Assembly: GCF_006738645.1 (NCBI RefSeq)
Contig: NZ_AP019700.1
Span: forward strand, 3,298,001-3,362,000
Origin: Stella humosa
GTDB taxonomy: Bacteria; Pseudomonadota; Alphaproteobacteria; ATCC43930; Allostellaceae
DNA length: 64,000 nucleotides
Direction of reading: 5' to 3'
Shown here piece after piece: positions 54,542 to 63,151 of this stretch. The translations under genes and the position numbers were made by a program. Numbering within the stretch: position 1 is the stretch's first letter; the number at the start of each line of letters is the position of its first letter. Below the pieces are notes generated by a model. That model ran no database searches. It saw nothing but the letters and a program-made list of their open reading frames with translations, and was not told the origin of the DNA.

Positions 54542-56212
54542 ATGGCAGGCGGTTCTATCAGTTCGCTTTTGACGATTGGCAGCGGCCGGCGCGCCTTTGC
54601 CGCGATGCAGCATGAACGTCCTCGCCTGCGCCTTGCTGCCCCGCTGCTCGCCCTGGCGCTGGCCATTTCAGCGTGCAGCCAAAGCATCAGCCCCAGCACC
54701 GAGGTGGCCGAGGAACGTCCGGACCGCGTCTTCCTGGCGAGCCTCCAGGAAGTGACCGACCTCTACATCGACCCCGTCGATCTCGGCACCCTGGCGGTGG
54801 CCGGGCTGAACGGCTTGGCCAAGGTCGATCCGACGGTCAACGCGACCCGCGAGGGCGAACTGGTGCGCATCCGCGGCGACCAGCGGAACATCGTGGAAAT
54901 CCCGGCCCCCCCGTCGCGCAACGCCCCCGCCTGGGCCGCCGTGATGACGCGCGCGGTGGCCGCCGCCCGGGCCGATTCGCGCAAGCTTTCCACCGCCGAG
55001 TCCGATGCCGTCTACGATGCCGTGCTGACCGCCATGGTCGCTGGCCTGGATCGCTTCTCGCGCTATGCCGGGTCCGACGTGGCGCGCGAGCAGCGGGCGT
55101 CGCGCGACGGGTTCGGCGGCATCGGCGTCACCATCAATGTCGAGAACGGCGTCACCCGCATCGTCTCCGTCATCCCGGAGAGCCCGGCCGCCATGGCCGG
55201 CGTGCAGGTCGACGACCAGATCCTGACCATCGACGGCAACGGTGCCGCCGGCCTGGACCAGCGCGAGGTCGTGCAGCTGCTGCGCGGCCGGGTCGACAGC
55301 ACGGTCCGGTTGACGATCGCGCGGCCGGGCATCATCGACCTGCTGGAGGTGCCGATCACCCGCCAGCGCATCGTCGTGCCGACGATCCGGGTCGAACATA
55401 TCGGGCCGATCGCCCATGTCCGCATCCTCAGCTTCAACCAGCAGACCGGCCGCCGGCTCGTCGAGGCGCTGGAGCAGCTCCTGGCGGAGCGCGCGGGACA
55501 GTTGCGCGGCGTCATCCTCGACCTGCGCAACAACCCCGGCGGCCTGCTCGACCAGGCGGTGCGGGTGGCCGACGCCTTCCTGGGCGAAGGGCCGATCATC
55601 GCCACGCGCGGCCGCCATCCCGCCAGCAACCAGTCGTTCGAGGCGGGCGCGCGGGACATGATGCGCGGCGTGCCGATGGTGGTGCTGATCAATGGCGGCT
55701 CGGCGTCGGCCGCCGAGATCGTCGCCGCCGCCTTGCAGGATCGCGGGCGCGCCGTCGTCGTCGGCAGCGCGTCCTTCGGCAAGGGCACGGTGCAGACGGT
55801 GATGCGGCTGCCCAACGACGGCGAGCTGACCTTGACCTGGGCACGCCTGCTGTCGCCCAGCGGCTATCTGCTGCACGAGCATGGCGTCATCCCCACCATC
55901 TGCACCAACGGCCTGGTGGACGATACGGCCAGCCTGCGCCTGGGCCTGTTGCGCGAGACGCGCGCGATGGGGCCGGGTGGTGCCGCCGCCACGCCCCGGA
56001 TGCAGCTCGACGACGACGGCTGGCGCACCCTGCGCAACACCTGCAGCGGCCAGTCGCGCGAGCAGGATGTCGACGTGAAGCTGGCCGAGCGCCTGCTGCT
56101 CGACGGGTCCCTGTTCCAGCGCGCACTTCGCCTGTCGCAGGCGGCCGTCGCCCCGCCGCGCCCCGGCGCCTCGGTCGCCGACCGCCGCCGCACCACCGAA
56201 CTGCGCCAGTAG
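54542..56212 (+). CDS. S41 family carboxyl-terminal processing peptidase, probable lipoprotein
   Basis: A 556-residue CtpA/Tsp-like protease. A hydrophobic signal region ends in a lipobox-like LAISAC near residue 45. A PDZ domain (GFGGIGVTINVENG through IDGNGAAGLDQREVVQLLRG) precedes the S41 core, with NGGSASAAEIVAAALQD (Ser389 expected nucleophile) and ASFGKGTVQTVM (Lys414 general base). If exported it acts in the periplasm on protein C-termini. ATG at 54542 has a GGGGCTGGGG stretch before it but gives a very long n-region. ATG at 54605 would give a standard 24-residue lipoprotein signal and may be the true start. Confidence 0.9.
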   Translation: MAGGSISSLLTIGSGRRAFAAMQHERPRLRLAAPLLALALAISACSQSISPSTEVAEERPDRVFLASLQEVTDLYIDPVDLGTLAVAGLNGLAKVDPTVNATREGELVRIRGDQRNIVEIPAPPSRNAPAWAAVMTRAVAAARADSRKLSTAESDAVYDAVLTAMVAGLDRFSRYAGSDVAREQRASRDGFGGIGVTINVENGVTRIVSVIPESPAAMAGVQVDDQILTIDGNGAAGLDQREVVQLLRGRVDSTVRLTIARPGIIDLLEVPITRQRIVVPTIRVEHIGPIAHVRILSFNQQTGRRLVEALEQLLAERAGQLRGVILDLRNNPGGLLDQAVRVADAFLGEGPIIATRGRHPASNQSFEAGARDMMRGVPMVVLINGGSASAAEIVAAALQDRGRAVVVGSASFGKGTVQTVMRLPNDGELTLTWARLLSPSGYLLHEHGVIPTICTNGLVDDTASLRLGLLRETRAMGPGGAAATPRMQLDDDGWRTLRNTCSGQSREQDVDVKLAERLLLDGSLFQRALRLSQAAVAPPRPGASVADRRRTTELRQ

Positions 56213-56247
56213 CACCCGCCGAGCGCATTGCACTTGAACCGTTGGGC

Positions 56248-56275
56248 TTGACAGGCGGGCGCCCATCGCTAAGTT
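56248..56275 (+). promoter_or_regulatory. Predicted rpmG promoter
   Basis: TTGACA (56248-56253) and TAAGTT (56270-56275) are separated by 16 bases and lie 35 bases before the rpmG ATG. The -35 box is a perfect consensus, and the following GGCGGGC is shared with the predicted dprA promoter. Confidence 0.5.
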
Positions 56276-56309
56276 CCGCCGTTAAATCCCCACTCCAGGA
56301 CGCAGAAAC

Positions 56310-56477
56310 ATGGCCAAGGCCGCACAGATTCTCATCCGGCTGAACAGCACCGCCGACACGGGCTACTTCTACGTGACCCGCAAGAACCCGAAGACCAGCA
56401 CCGAGAAGCTGAACTTCAAGAAGTACGACCCAATCGCGCGCAAGCACGTCGAGTTCAAGGAAGGCAAGATCAAGTAG
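56310..56477 (+). CDS. rpmG: 50S ribosomal protein L33
   Basis: A 55-residue protein beginning [18 protein letters not shown] and containing [19 protein letters not shown] and the ending [10 protein letters not shown], an unmistakable L33. It is the zinc-free form, with none of the four Cys of the C+ paralogue, as usual in alphaproteobacteria. It has its own predicted promoter and is a single short gene between the S41 peptidase and a ROK kinase. Confidence 0.97.
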   Translation: MAKAAQILIRLNSTADTGYFYVTRKNPKTSTEKLNFKKYDPIARKHVEFKEGKIK

Positions 56478-56558
56478 GGCTGCCTTCCCTATCTCGCGCT
56501 TCCAGGGCCGCCTCGCGCGGCCCTTCGCTTTTGTGGGTTTCGCCCTTTCGGAGCGATC

Positions 56559-57491
56559 ATGCAGATCGGCGATGACTTCCGCATCGGCATCGACCTGGGC
56601 GGCACCAAGATCGAGGCCATCCTGCTCGATCGCGACGGCATCGAGCGGGCGCGCCGACGCATCGCCACGCCCGCGTCGGCAGGCTACGACGCCACGATCG
56701 GGGCCATCCGGGGCCTGGTCGACGAGTTGGAGGCCGAGTTCGCCATCCGCCCGCCGGCGCCCGTCGGCATCGGCATGCCGGGCGCCATCTCGCCCGCCAC
56801 CGGGCTGGTCAAGAACGCCAACAGCGTCTTCCTGAACGGCCGCCCGTTCGACCGCGACGTCGCGGCGGCCCTCGGCCGCCCGGTGCGTGTGGCCAACGAC
56901 GCCGACTGCCTGGCCGTATCGGAGGCGACGGACGGCGCGGGTGCCGGCGCCGATTCGGTCTTCGCGGCCATCCTCGGCACCGGCGTCGGCGGTGGGCTGG
57001 TAGTGGCGGGCCGGCCGTTGCGCGGCCCCAACGCCGTCGCCGGCGAGTGGGGCCACAACCCCCTGCCCTGGCCGCTCGACTCCGAACGTCCCGGCCCCGC
57101 CTGCTATTGCGGGCGGCAGGGCTGCATCGAGACGTTCCTGTCCGGCCCGGGCCTCGCGCGGGACCTCGCCCGCCACGACCCCCGTGGCCTCGATGGTCCG
57201 GCCATAGTCGCCGCGGCCGAATCCGGCGACCCGGCGGCGGCGGCGGCACTCGATCGCTATGTCGACCGGCTGGCCCGCGCCCTGGCGACGGTCATCAACC
57301 TGTTCGACCCCCACGCCATCGTACTGGGCGGCGGCCTGTCGCGCATCGACCGGCTCTATACGGACGTGCCCGCCCGCTGGGGCGATTACGTCTTTTCGGA
57401 CCGGGTCACTACGCCGCTGCGGCCGGCCAGGTTCGGCGACTCCAGCGGCGTGCGTGGTGCGGCCTGGCTGTGGCCACGGCAGGATCGGTAG
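56559..57491 (+). CDS. ROK family sugar kinase, fructokinase-like
   Basis: A 310-residue ASKHA sugar kinase. The phosphate-1 motif IGIDLGGTKIEAILLD is at the start. LGTGVGGGLVVAG is the phosphate-2 loop, and the ROK zinc motif CYCGRQGCIETFLSGPG follows GEWGHNPLPW. VLGGGLSRI is the adenosine motif. GEWGHxPL with this spacing is typical of bacterial fructokinases (Mak) and N-acetylglucosamine kinases; fructose is the more likely substrate, but this is not certain. It is convergent with the Fic gene, 7 bases away. Confidence 0.92.
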   Translation: MQIGDDFRIGIDLGGTKIEAILLDRDGIERARRRIATPASAGYDATIGAIRGLVDELEAEFAIRPPAPVGIGMPGAISPATGLVKNANSVFLNGRPFDRDVAAALGRPVRVANDADCLAVSEATDGAGAGADSVFAAILGTGVGGGLVVAGRPLRGPNAVAGEWGHNPLPWPLDSERPGPACYCGRQGCIETFLSGPGLARDLARHDPRGLDGPAIVAAAESGDPAAAAALDRYVDRLARALATVINLFDPHAIVLGGGLSRIDRLYTDVPARWGDYVFSDRVTTPLRPARFGDSSGVRGAAWLWPRQDR

Positions 57492-57498
57492 TCCGCCC

Positions 57499-58065
57499 TC
57501 ACCGCGGGATCGCCGAGGCTATGGCCTGCCCCATCGCGTCGTAGCGCGCGAAGTGGGCTTCCTTCGATGCGTGCAGCCATGCCGCCGGCGCGATCCGCGT
57601 CAGGTGGAGGGCATGGCCGGCCTGGTCGGCAAGCTGGCGTAGACAGTGGAGTTGCGTGCGCCCGTTACCCTCCCGAAAGGGGTGGGCGTAGTTCACGTCG
57701 CCCATGATCGGCCCGGCATGGCGGGCAAATGTCGTCGCCGACAGGCCGCGCAGGAAACCGGCCGCGACGATGCGGCGATGCACGTCGGCCATGCCCGTCT
57801 CGATATAGCGCCGGAACTGGAACTGGTTGCCGCCCTTGGCGATCTCCACGGTCCGGATCTCGCCGGCCCAGTCGAAGATGTCCTGGAACAGATGGCGATG
57901 GATGGCGCGCAGGTGCTTCAGGTCGAATGACCCAACCGGCACGGACTGCGTCGATCGTTCGACGACAAACTCCCTTTCGAAATATTCGAGCTGCCGGGCG
58001 TCCCTAATGTTCAGCTTGTTCCGGAGAACGTCGGTGCCAGGGTAGAAGTAAGGGTCTTCACTCAT
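57499..58065 (-). CDS. Fic/DOC family protein with altered Fic motif
   Basis: A 188-residue protein of the class I Fic type. The Fic core begins near LKHLRAIHRHLFQDIFDWAGEIRT, a beta flap (AKGGNQFQFRRYIE) follows, and the motif is HPFREGNGRTQLHC at 128-141. His128, Gly133, Asn134 and Arg136 are kept, but the final Arg of HxFxxGNGRxxR is Leu139 (codon CTC, one base from CGC). That Arg contacts ATP phosphates in active AMP-transferases, so activity may be weak or changed. The start overlaps the stop of the upstream antitoxin-like gene by 4 bases (ATGA), the normal layout of a toxin-antitoxin pair. Confidence 0.9.
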   Translation of the reverse strand: MSEDPYFYPGTDVLRNKLNIRDARQLEYFEREFVVERSTQSVPVGSFDLKHLRAIHRHLFQDIFDWAGEIRTVEIAKGGNQFQFRRYIETGMADVHRRIVAAGFLRGLSATTFARHAGPIMGDVNYAHPFREGNGRTQLHCLRQLADQAGHALHLTRIAPAAWLHASKEAHFARYDAMGQAIASAIPR

Positions 58066-58262
58066 TCCGCCGCATTTGCGGAAGCTAGGAGCCTGACCCG
58101 CTCTGCGATGTAGTTCAGCCGGCGCTCTGAGGGCCACTGCTCCCGTTCGAACATCTCGAACATGGCAATCTGGCTCGCATCCAGAGGATTTCCTTCAATC
58201 TCCTGGAGATGTGCGGCTTCCAATCGGCGCTGCATCGTCACGGAGGATTCGTTGGGCGCCAT
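58062..58262 (-). CDS. VbhA/FicA-like antitoxin of the Fic pair
   Basis: A 66-residue protein. EIEGNPLDASQIAMFEMFEREQWPSERRLNYI is the typical VbhA-family body. These antitoxins block Fic by inserting an alpha-helix carrying (S/T)xxxE(G/N) into the ATP site. Here Glu23-Gly24 are present but the S/T position is Leu19. The ATG at 58262 has an AAGGAG site 8 bases before it and is preferred over the ATG at 58298, which has none. Coupling to fic by the ATGA overlap supports a toxin-antitoxin unit. Confidence 0.82.
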   Translation of the reverse strand: MAPNESSVTMQRRLEAAHLQEIEGNPLDASQIAMFEMFEREQWPSERRLNYIAERVRLLASANAAE

Positions 58263-58341
58263 TTCGCCGGCTCCTTCTTCAGGACCCGATTCCACCATGC
58301 GGGCTGCCGGCTGTCAATTTGCCGGCAGCCCGCCGCGGCGG

Positions 58342-60376
58342 CTACAGGTCGAGCCCGGCGATGTAGGCCGACAGCCCTTCGCGCGCGGCCCGCTCGGCGT
58401 CACGGGCGGCCTGGAGGTCGGTCGCGAGCCGGTCGAGACGATCCTCCTGGGTCTTCAGCGCGCCGAGATAGCGGGTGTGCATGGCGTCGCGGGCGGGCAC
58501 GGCCTGAAGGTTGGCGCGGATGCGTTCCTGCTCCTCGCCCGCGGTCTTGCGCTCTTGCTCGATCGCCTTGGTGCGCTGGACGATGGCGGCCAGGGCCTCG
58601 CGCAGTTCGACCACGCGCTTCAGCGCATCGCGGACCTTCGGGTCCAGGTCGGGCGCGCTGACATAGACGCCGATCTCGGCATCCCGGGCATTGTCCAGCC
58701 GCACCACGGTCTGGCGCGGCCGCTGGGTCGTCACCGGCACCACCTGGCTGCCGTCGGCGCCGATGCGCACCGGGATGCGCCAGGCCTCCCGCGCCAGTTC
58801 GATGCCGGCCGGCGGCGGCGTCACCAGTTCCCAGTCGATGGGGCGCAGGTGCTCGATCACCAGCGACCGCTCCTCGCCCTTGGTGGCGCGGATGCGATAG
58901 GTCGTGGTCTGCCGGTCGACGATGCTGACGGTCATGACCCCACCGGCGATGCGGGCGGACGTGGCCGTCTGCCGCCGCTGTTCCTCGCGCGCGATGGCGA
59001 TGCCGCGGTCGACGGCAAACGCCAGCATCCGCTTCTCGCCCACCGGCAGGGTGGCCAGGCGCGCGTCGCCGACATGGCCCGACAGGCCGTCGCGGCCGCG
59101 CTCGTAGAGGGTGAGGATGCCGGGCGGCAGGGTGGCGCCGCTGTCGTTGGTCAGCGCCACGGCGGCGAACGGGTGGCTGGCCTCCACCCCCGGCTGGTAG
59201 AGCGCCACCTGGGTGACCGGCACCATGCGGTCGACGATCGGCACCATGGCGGACTGGCCGGCCGCCACCGTCACCGGCCGGGGATAGCGGAACAGCACGC
59301 GGGCGACGGCGTCCTCGGCCACCACGGGGGCCGCGACCGTTGCCGGCTGCGAGGGCACCGGCACGGGGGCTGCGACCGAGAAGGCGCGGCTGCGTTCCAT
59401 CTGCGGGGCGGCACCGGCGGGCGGCGCCATCATCGGTGCCGGCGGCGGGGCGGCGGCGGGCGAGGTCGGCCTTGGCGAAGGTGCCCTCGTCCGGGCGCGG
59501 CAGGACGCGGCCCACCGTCTCCACCGGCACCTCGGGCCGGGGCTGGAAGAAGGCCGTGTAGATCGCCTGGCGGAAGGCGACCGGCTGGCCCGAGACGAGC
59601 GTCAGGTCGACATCCTTCCAGTCCGCCCCGCTCAAATTCTCCAGCACGGCCCAACCCTGGAGATGGCCGGCCGCCTCACCCGATACCGACAAGCGGTAGG
59701 CCGTTTTCCAGATCGGCGCCTCGACGACATAGCCGACGCGCACCTTGCGCCGGCCGCTGCCGGCGAGCGCGATCTGCAATGTCCGGGTGTCCTTGTCTCG
59801 GAAGGAGGCGACGGCGGCCAGCGCCGCCTCGATCTGCGCCTGCAACTTCGGCTCGGTGAAGCTCACCGCATCCAGGTCTTCCAGCACCGCCTGGCGCAGG
59901 CCGTCGGCGGTCGCGACCGAGACGCGGTGGCGGGTGACGATGCCACCCTGGGGCAGCCGCTCCTCCTCCGCCTGGACGCCCAGCAGACGGCCCTCGATGG
60001 TGCGCGCGCCCGAGATAGTGACCGATGCGCCGCGCAGGGCATCCAGCAGCGCCACCGGCGACGACAGGGCGTCGCGCCCGAACGGCAGGGTGCGGAACGC
60101 CTCGTCGAGCGGCTCGCGGCCGGGCAGGCGGACGATGCCGACGCTGCCACGGTCGTCATAGACCATGGCGCTCTTCAGCACGTCGTCGACCTGGTCGAGG
60201 CGCACCGACAGCGGCAGTTCCGCCTCGCCATCGACCTCGGCCTCGTGCTCGAAATAGGCGAGCCCCGCGGTCGACAGCACGACGCGGCGCAGGGCCAGAT
60301 CGGCGGCAGCCGCCGGCAGGGCGGCGGCCATGGTGAGGGTGAACGCCGCGCCGATGGCGGGAATGGTCTTGAGCAC
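58342..60376 (-). pseudogene. DUF4139 domain secreted protein, apparent frameshift
   Basis: Two adjacent frames encode one protein of about 677 residues. The first starts at GTG 60376 (AAGGAG upstream) with a signal peptide (AAFTLTMAAALPAAAA) and a DUF4140-like N-terminal part (RRVVLSTAGLAYFEHEAEV, APIWKTAYRLSVSG, VLENLSGADWKDVDLTLVSGQP). The second continues from about 59433 with FRYPRPVTVAAGQSAMVPIVD, IEHLRPIDWELVTPPPAGIEL and a coiled coil. Removing one G in 59447-59460 joins them through an Ala/Pro linker. The family (including mucoidy-inhibitor-like proteins) has no firm function. Both halves look well preserved, so a sequencing error or a recent mutation is more likely than long decay. 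Confidence 0.8.
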
Positions 60377-60564
60377 GGTCGGGTTGTCTCCTTCATCGCG
60401 CCACGGCAACTGCCGCGAGCACCGCAGCATCGCCTCTCGATTGGGCAACCATCGCGAGTTTCTGCGGCAATTTCACGGCGGGGCCACTCACATTGACTTG
60501 GGCCGGCGGCATGGTCACGATCTTGCAAAACCCTGCCCCGACACACCCTTCTCGCGAGCCCCCG

Positions 60565-62202
60565 ATGCCCCTGCCCAAAGCCGATCTCGTACTGCGCAAC
60601 GGCCGTATCTGGTGCGGCCTCGATTCCGGTTTCGTCGAATCGATCGCGATCTGGCGCGGGCGGGTGCTGGCGACCGGCAAGGAGAGCGAGATCGCCAGCC
60701 TGATCGGCCCGGCCACGCGCAAGGTCGACCTGGCCGGGCGCCTGGCCATCCCGGCCTTCAACGACAACCACATGCACCTGCTGCCGCTCGGCATGTCGAT
60801 GGTCGAGGTCGACGTGCGCGCGACCGAGGTGCGCACGATGGAGGCCTTGCTGGGCCGCATCAAGGCGGCGGCCGACAAGGCCGCCCCCGGCGAATGGGTG
60901 GTCGGCCGCGGCTACGACCATTTCGAGCTGGACCTGAAGCGCCATCCCCTGCGCGAGGAGCTGGACCTCGTCGCCCCGCACAATCCCGTCTACATCAAGC
61001 GCACCTGCGGCCATGTCGGCGTCGCCAATTCGCTGGCCCTGCAGGCGGGTGGCATCGTCGAGGAATCGCCGAACCCGCAGGGCGGCGCGCTCGAGCGGCA
61101 GAACGGCCGGCTGACCGGCCTCCTGATGGAAACCGCCCAGCGCCTGGTCGGCACCGTCATTCCCAAGCCGTCGGTGGCGGCGATGGTCGACGGCATCCAG
61201 CGCGCCGGCCAGGAATGCGCCAGCTACGGCATCGCCAGCGTCATGGATGCCAATGTCGGCGCGCGCTGCGGCATGGACGAGATCGCCGCCTACGAGACCG
61301 CGCGACGCCTCGGCCGGCTGCCGGTGCGCACCTACATGTGCCTGGCCGGCGGCCCGGCCGGCATCGTCGAGACGGCCTATGCCCGCGGCCTCGTCACCAA
61401 GGCCGGCGACGACATGCTGAAGATCGGGCCGGTCAAGGTCTTCACCGACGGCAGCGCCGGGGGCCGCACGGCCGCGATGTTCGAGCCATACGAGGGCGGC
61501 GACGACCATGACAAGGGCATCCTCGTCTACAAGGACGAGGACGTGCGCGACATGGTGCTGGACTATCACGGCAAGGGCTACCAGATGGCCCTGCACGGCA
61601 TCGGCGACCATGCCATCCAGATCTGCCTGGATGCAGTCGAGAACGCCCAGGCCCGCATTCCCGCCGCCGATCGCCGCCACCGCATCGAGCATTGCGGCTT
61701 CATGAGCGACCAGCAGATCGACCAGATGGCCCGGCTCGGCATGTCGCCGGCGCCGCAGCCCATCTTCATGTACGACTTCGGCGACCTCTACATCTCGGTC
61801 CTGGGCGAGGAGCGCGCGGCAACTGGATACCCGATGCGGCGCTGGACCTCGGCCGGGGTGCGGCCGGCGGCCAGCACGGATTCGCCCGTCTGCTCCATCA
61901 ATCCCTTCGTCAACCTGTACGCCACGGTCACCCGCAAGACCTCGCGCGGCACGGTGCTGGGCGGGCAGGAGCGGCTGGACGTGGCCGAGGCCCTGCACGC
62001 GATGACGGCAAATGGCGCCTATGTCAGCTTCTGCGAAGCGGACAAGGGCACGCTGGCGCCCGGCATGCTGGCCGACGTCGCCATCCTGTCGCGCGACGTC
62101 TTCACCTGCGATCCCGAAGCGATCCGCCACGACACGCGCTGCGACGTGACGCTGCGCGGCGGGGTCGCCTCGTTCGATCGCCACGGCGAGATGGCGGCCT
62201 GA
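60565..62202 (+). CDS. YtcJ-like metal-dependent amidohydrolase
   Basis: A 545-residue amidohydrolase of the YtcJ/imidazolonepropionase-like group. The HxH metal motif is His69/His71 in FNDNHMHLLPLG. The first ligand set is followed by KVFTDGSAGGRTAAM, ALHGIGDHAIQICLDA (His), HRIEHCGFM (His) and the late acidic ASTDSPVC (Asp). The ATG at 60565 gives the family N-terminus. It is followed after 7 bases by two dipeptide/oligopeptide ABC permeases, so the enzyme may act on a compound imported by that transporter. The compound is unknown. Confidence 0.9.
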   Translation: MPLPKADLVLRNGRIWCGLDSGFVESIAIWRGRVLATGKESEIASLIGPATRKVDLAGRLAIPAFNDNHMHLLPLGMSMVEVDVRATEVRTMEALLGRIKAAADKAAPGEWVVGRGYDHFELDLKRHPLREELDLVAPHNPVYIKRTCGHVGVANSLALQAGGIVEESPNPQGGALERQNGRLTGLLMETAQRLVGTVIPKPSVAAMVDGIQRAGQECASYGIASVMDANVGARCGMDEIAAYETARRLGRLPVRTYMCLAGGPAGIVETAYARGLVTKAGDDMLKIGPVKVFTDGSAGGRTAAMFEPYEGGDDHDKGILVYKDEDVRDMVLDYHGKGYQMALHGIGDHAIQICLDAVENAQARIPAADRRHRIEHCGFMSDQQIDQMARLGMSPAPQPIFMYDFGDLYISVLGEERAATGYPMRRWTSAGVRPAASTDSPVCSINPFVNLYATVTRKTSRGTVLGGQERLDVAEALHAMTANGAYVSFCEADKGTLAPGMLADVAILSRDVFTCDPEAIRHDTRCDVTLRGGVASFDRHGEMAA

Positions 62203-62209
62203 CCGCACC

Positions 62210-63151
62210 ATGGGCCGCCATATCGTCCAACGCCTGCTGCTCTCCGTCCCGGTGCTGTTCGGCGTCCTGCTGATCGGCTTCCTGCTGCTGCAGGTGGTGC
62301 CGACCGACCCGGCCGTGGTGCTGGCCGGCCCGATGGCGTCCCAGGACATCATCGAGGCGATCCGCCGCGACCTCGGCCTGAACGAGCCGCTCTGGTACCA
62401 GTTCGGGCTCTACATCACCCGCGTCCTCCAGGGCGACCTCGGCAAGTCGATCATCAGCAACCTGGGCGTGGCCGAGGAACTGGCGCGGACCATGGGGCCG
62501 ACACTGGAGCTGCTGGTCGCGTGCCTGGTCTGGGCGATCCCGCTCGGCATCGCCATGGGCACGCTGGCGGCCGTCCATCGCGGAAAGATCGCCGACCGCA
62601 TCATCATGGCGATCTCGGTCGCGGGCGTGTCGATCCCGGTGTTCTTCCTGGGCCTCGTGCTGATCTGGTACCTCGGCTACAAGCTTCAGTGGCTGCCCTT
62701 CACCGGCCGCGGCGGCCCCCTGTGGAGCTGGGACGGGATCATGCACCTGATCCTGCCGGCGATCACGCTGGGCGGCGTCTTCGTCGGCCCGATCGCCCGC
62801 ATGACGCGGACCACGGTGCTGGAGGTGCTGGGTGCCGACTATGTCCGCACCGCCCGGGCGAAGGGATTGACCGAGACCCGCGTCGTCATCCGCCACGCCC
62901 TGCGCAACGCACTCATCCCCATCGTCACGCTGATCGGCCTGCAGATCGGCTTCCTGCTGGGCGGGGCGGTCGTCACCGAGACGATGTTCAGCTGGCCCGG
63001 CGTCGGCCGGCTGGCCGTCGGCGCCATCCTGTCGCGCGACTTCCCCGTGGCCCAGGGCGCCATCATCGTCCTGGCGCTGGCCTTCCTGCTGATCAACCTG
63101 GCGGTGGATGTGCTCTACGCGTTCCTCGATCCGCGGGTGCAGAAGCGATGA
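62210..63151 (+). CDS. Peptide-type ABC transporter permease (DppB/OppB family)
   Basis: A 313-residue inner-membrane permease with about six helices. The opening HIVQRLLLSVPVLFGVLLIG and the early NEPLWYQFGLYI segment are typical of DppB/OppB/GsiC. The EAA loop reads DYVRTARAKGLTETRVVIRHALRNALIP, contacting the ATPase, and the end ALAFLLINLAVDVLYAFLDPRV is the family signature. It forms a heterodimer with the next gene product, whose start overlaps its stop (ATGA, 63148-63151). No binding protein or ATPase is inside the window. Confidence 0.95.
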   Translation: MGRHIVQRLLLSVPVLFGVLLIGFLLLQVVPTDPAVVLAGPMASQDIIEAIRRDLGLNEPLWYQFGLYITRVLQGDLGKSIISNLGVAEELARTMGPTLELLVACLVWAIPLGIAMGTLAAVHRGKIADRIIMAISVAGVSIPVFFLGLVLIWYLGYKLQWLPFTGRGGPLWSWDGIMHLILPAITLGGVFVGPIARMTRTTVLEVLGADYVRTARAKGLTETRVVIRHALRNALIPIVTLIGLQIGFLLGGAVVTETMFSWPGVGRLAVGAILSRDFPVAQGAIIVLALAFLLINLAVDVLYAFLDPRVQKR

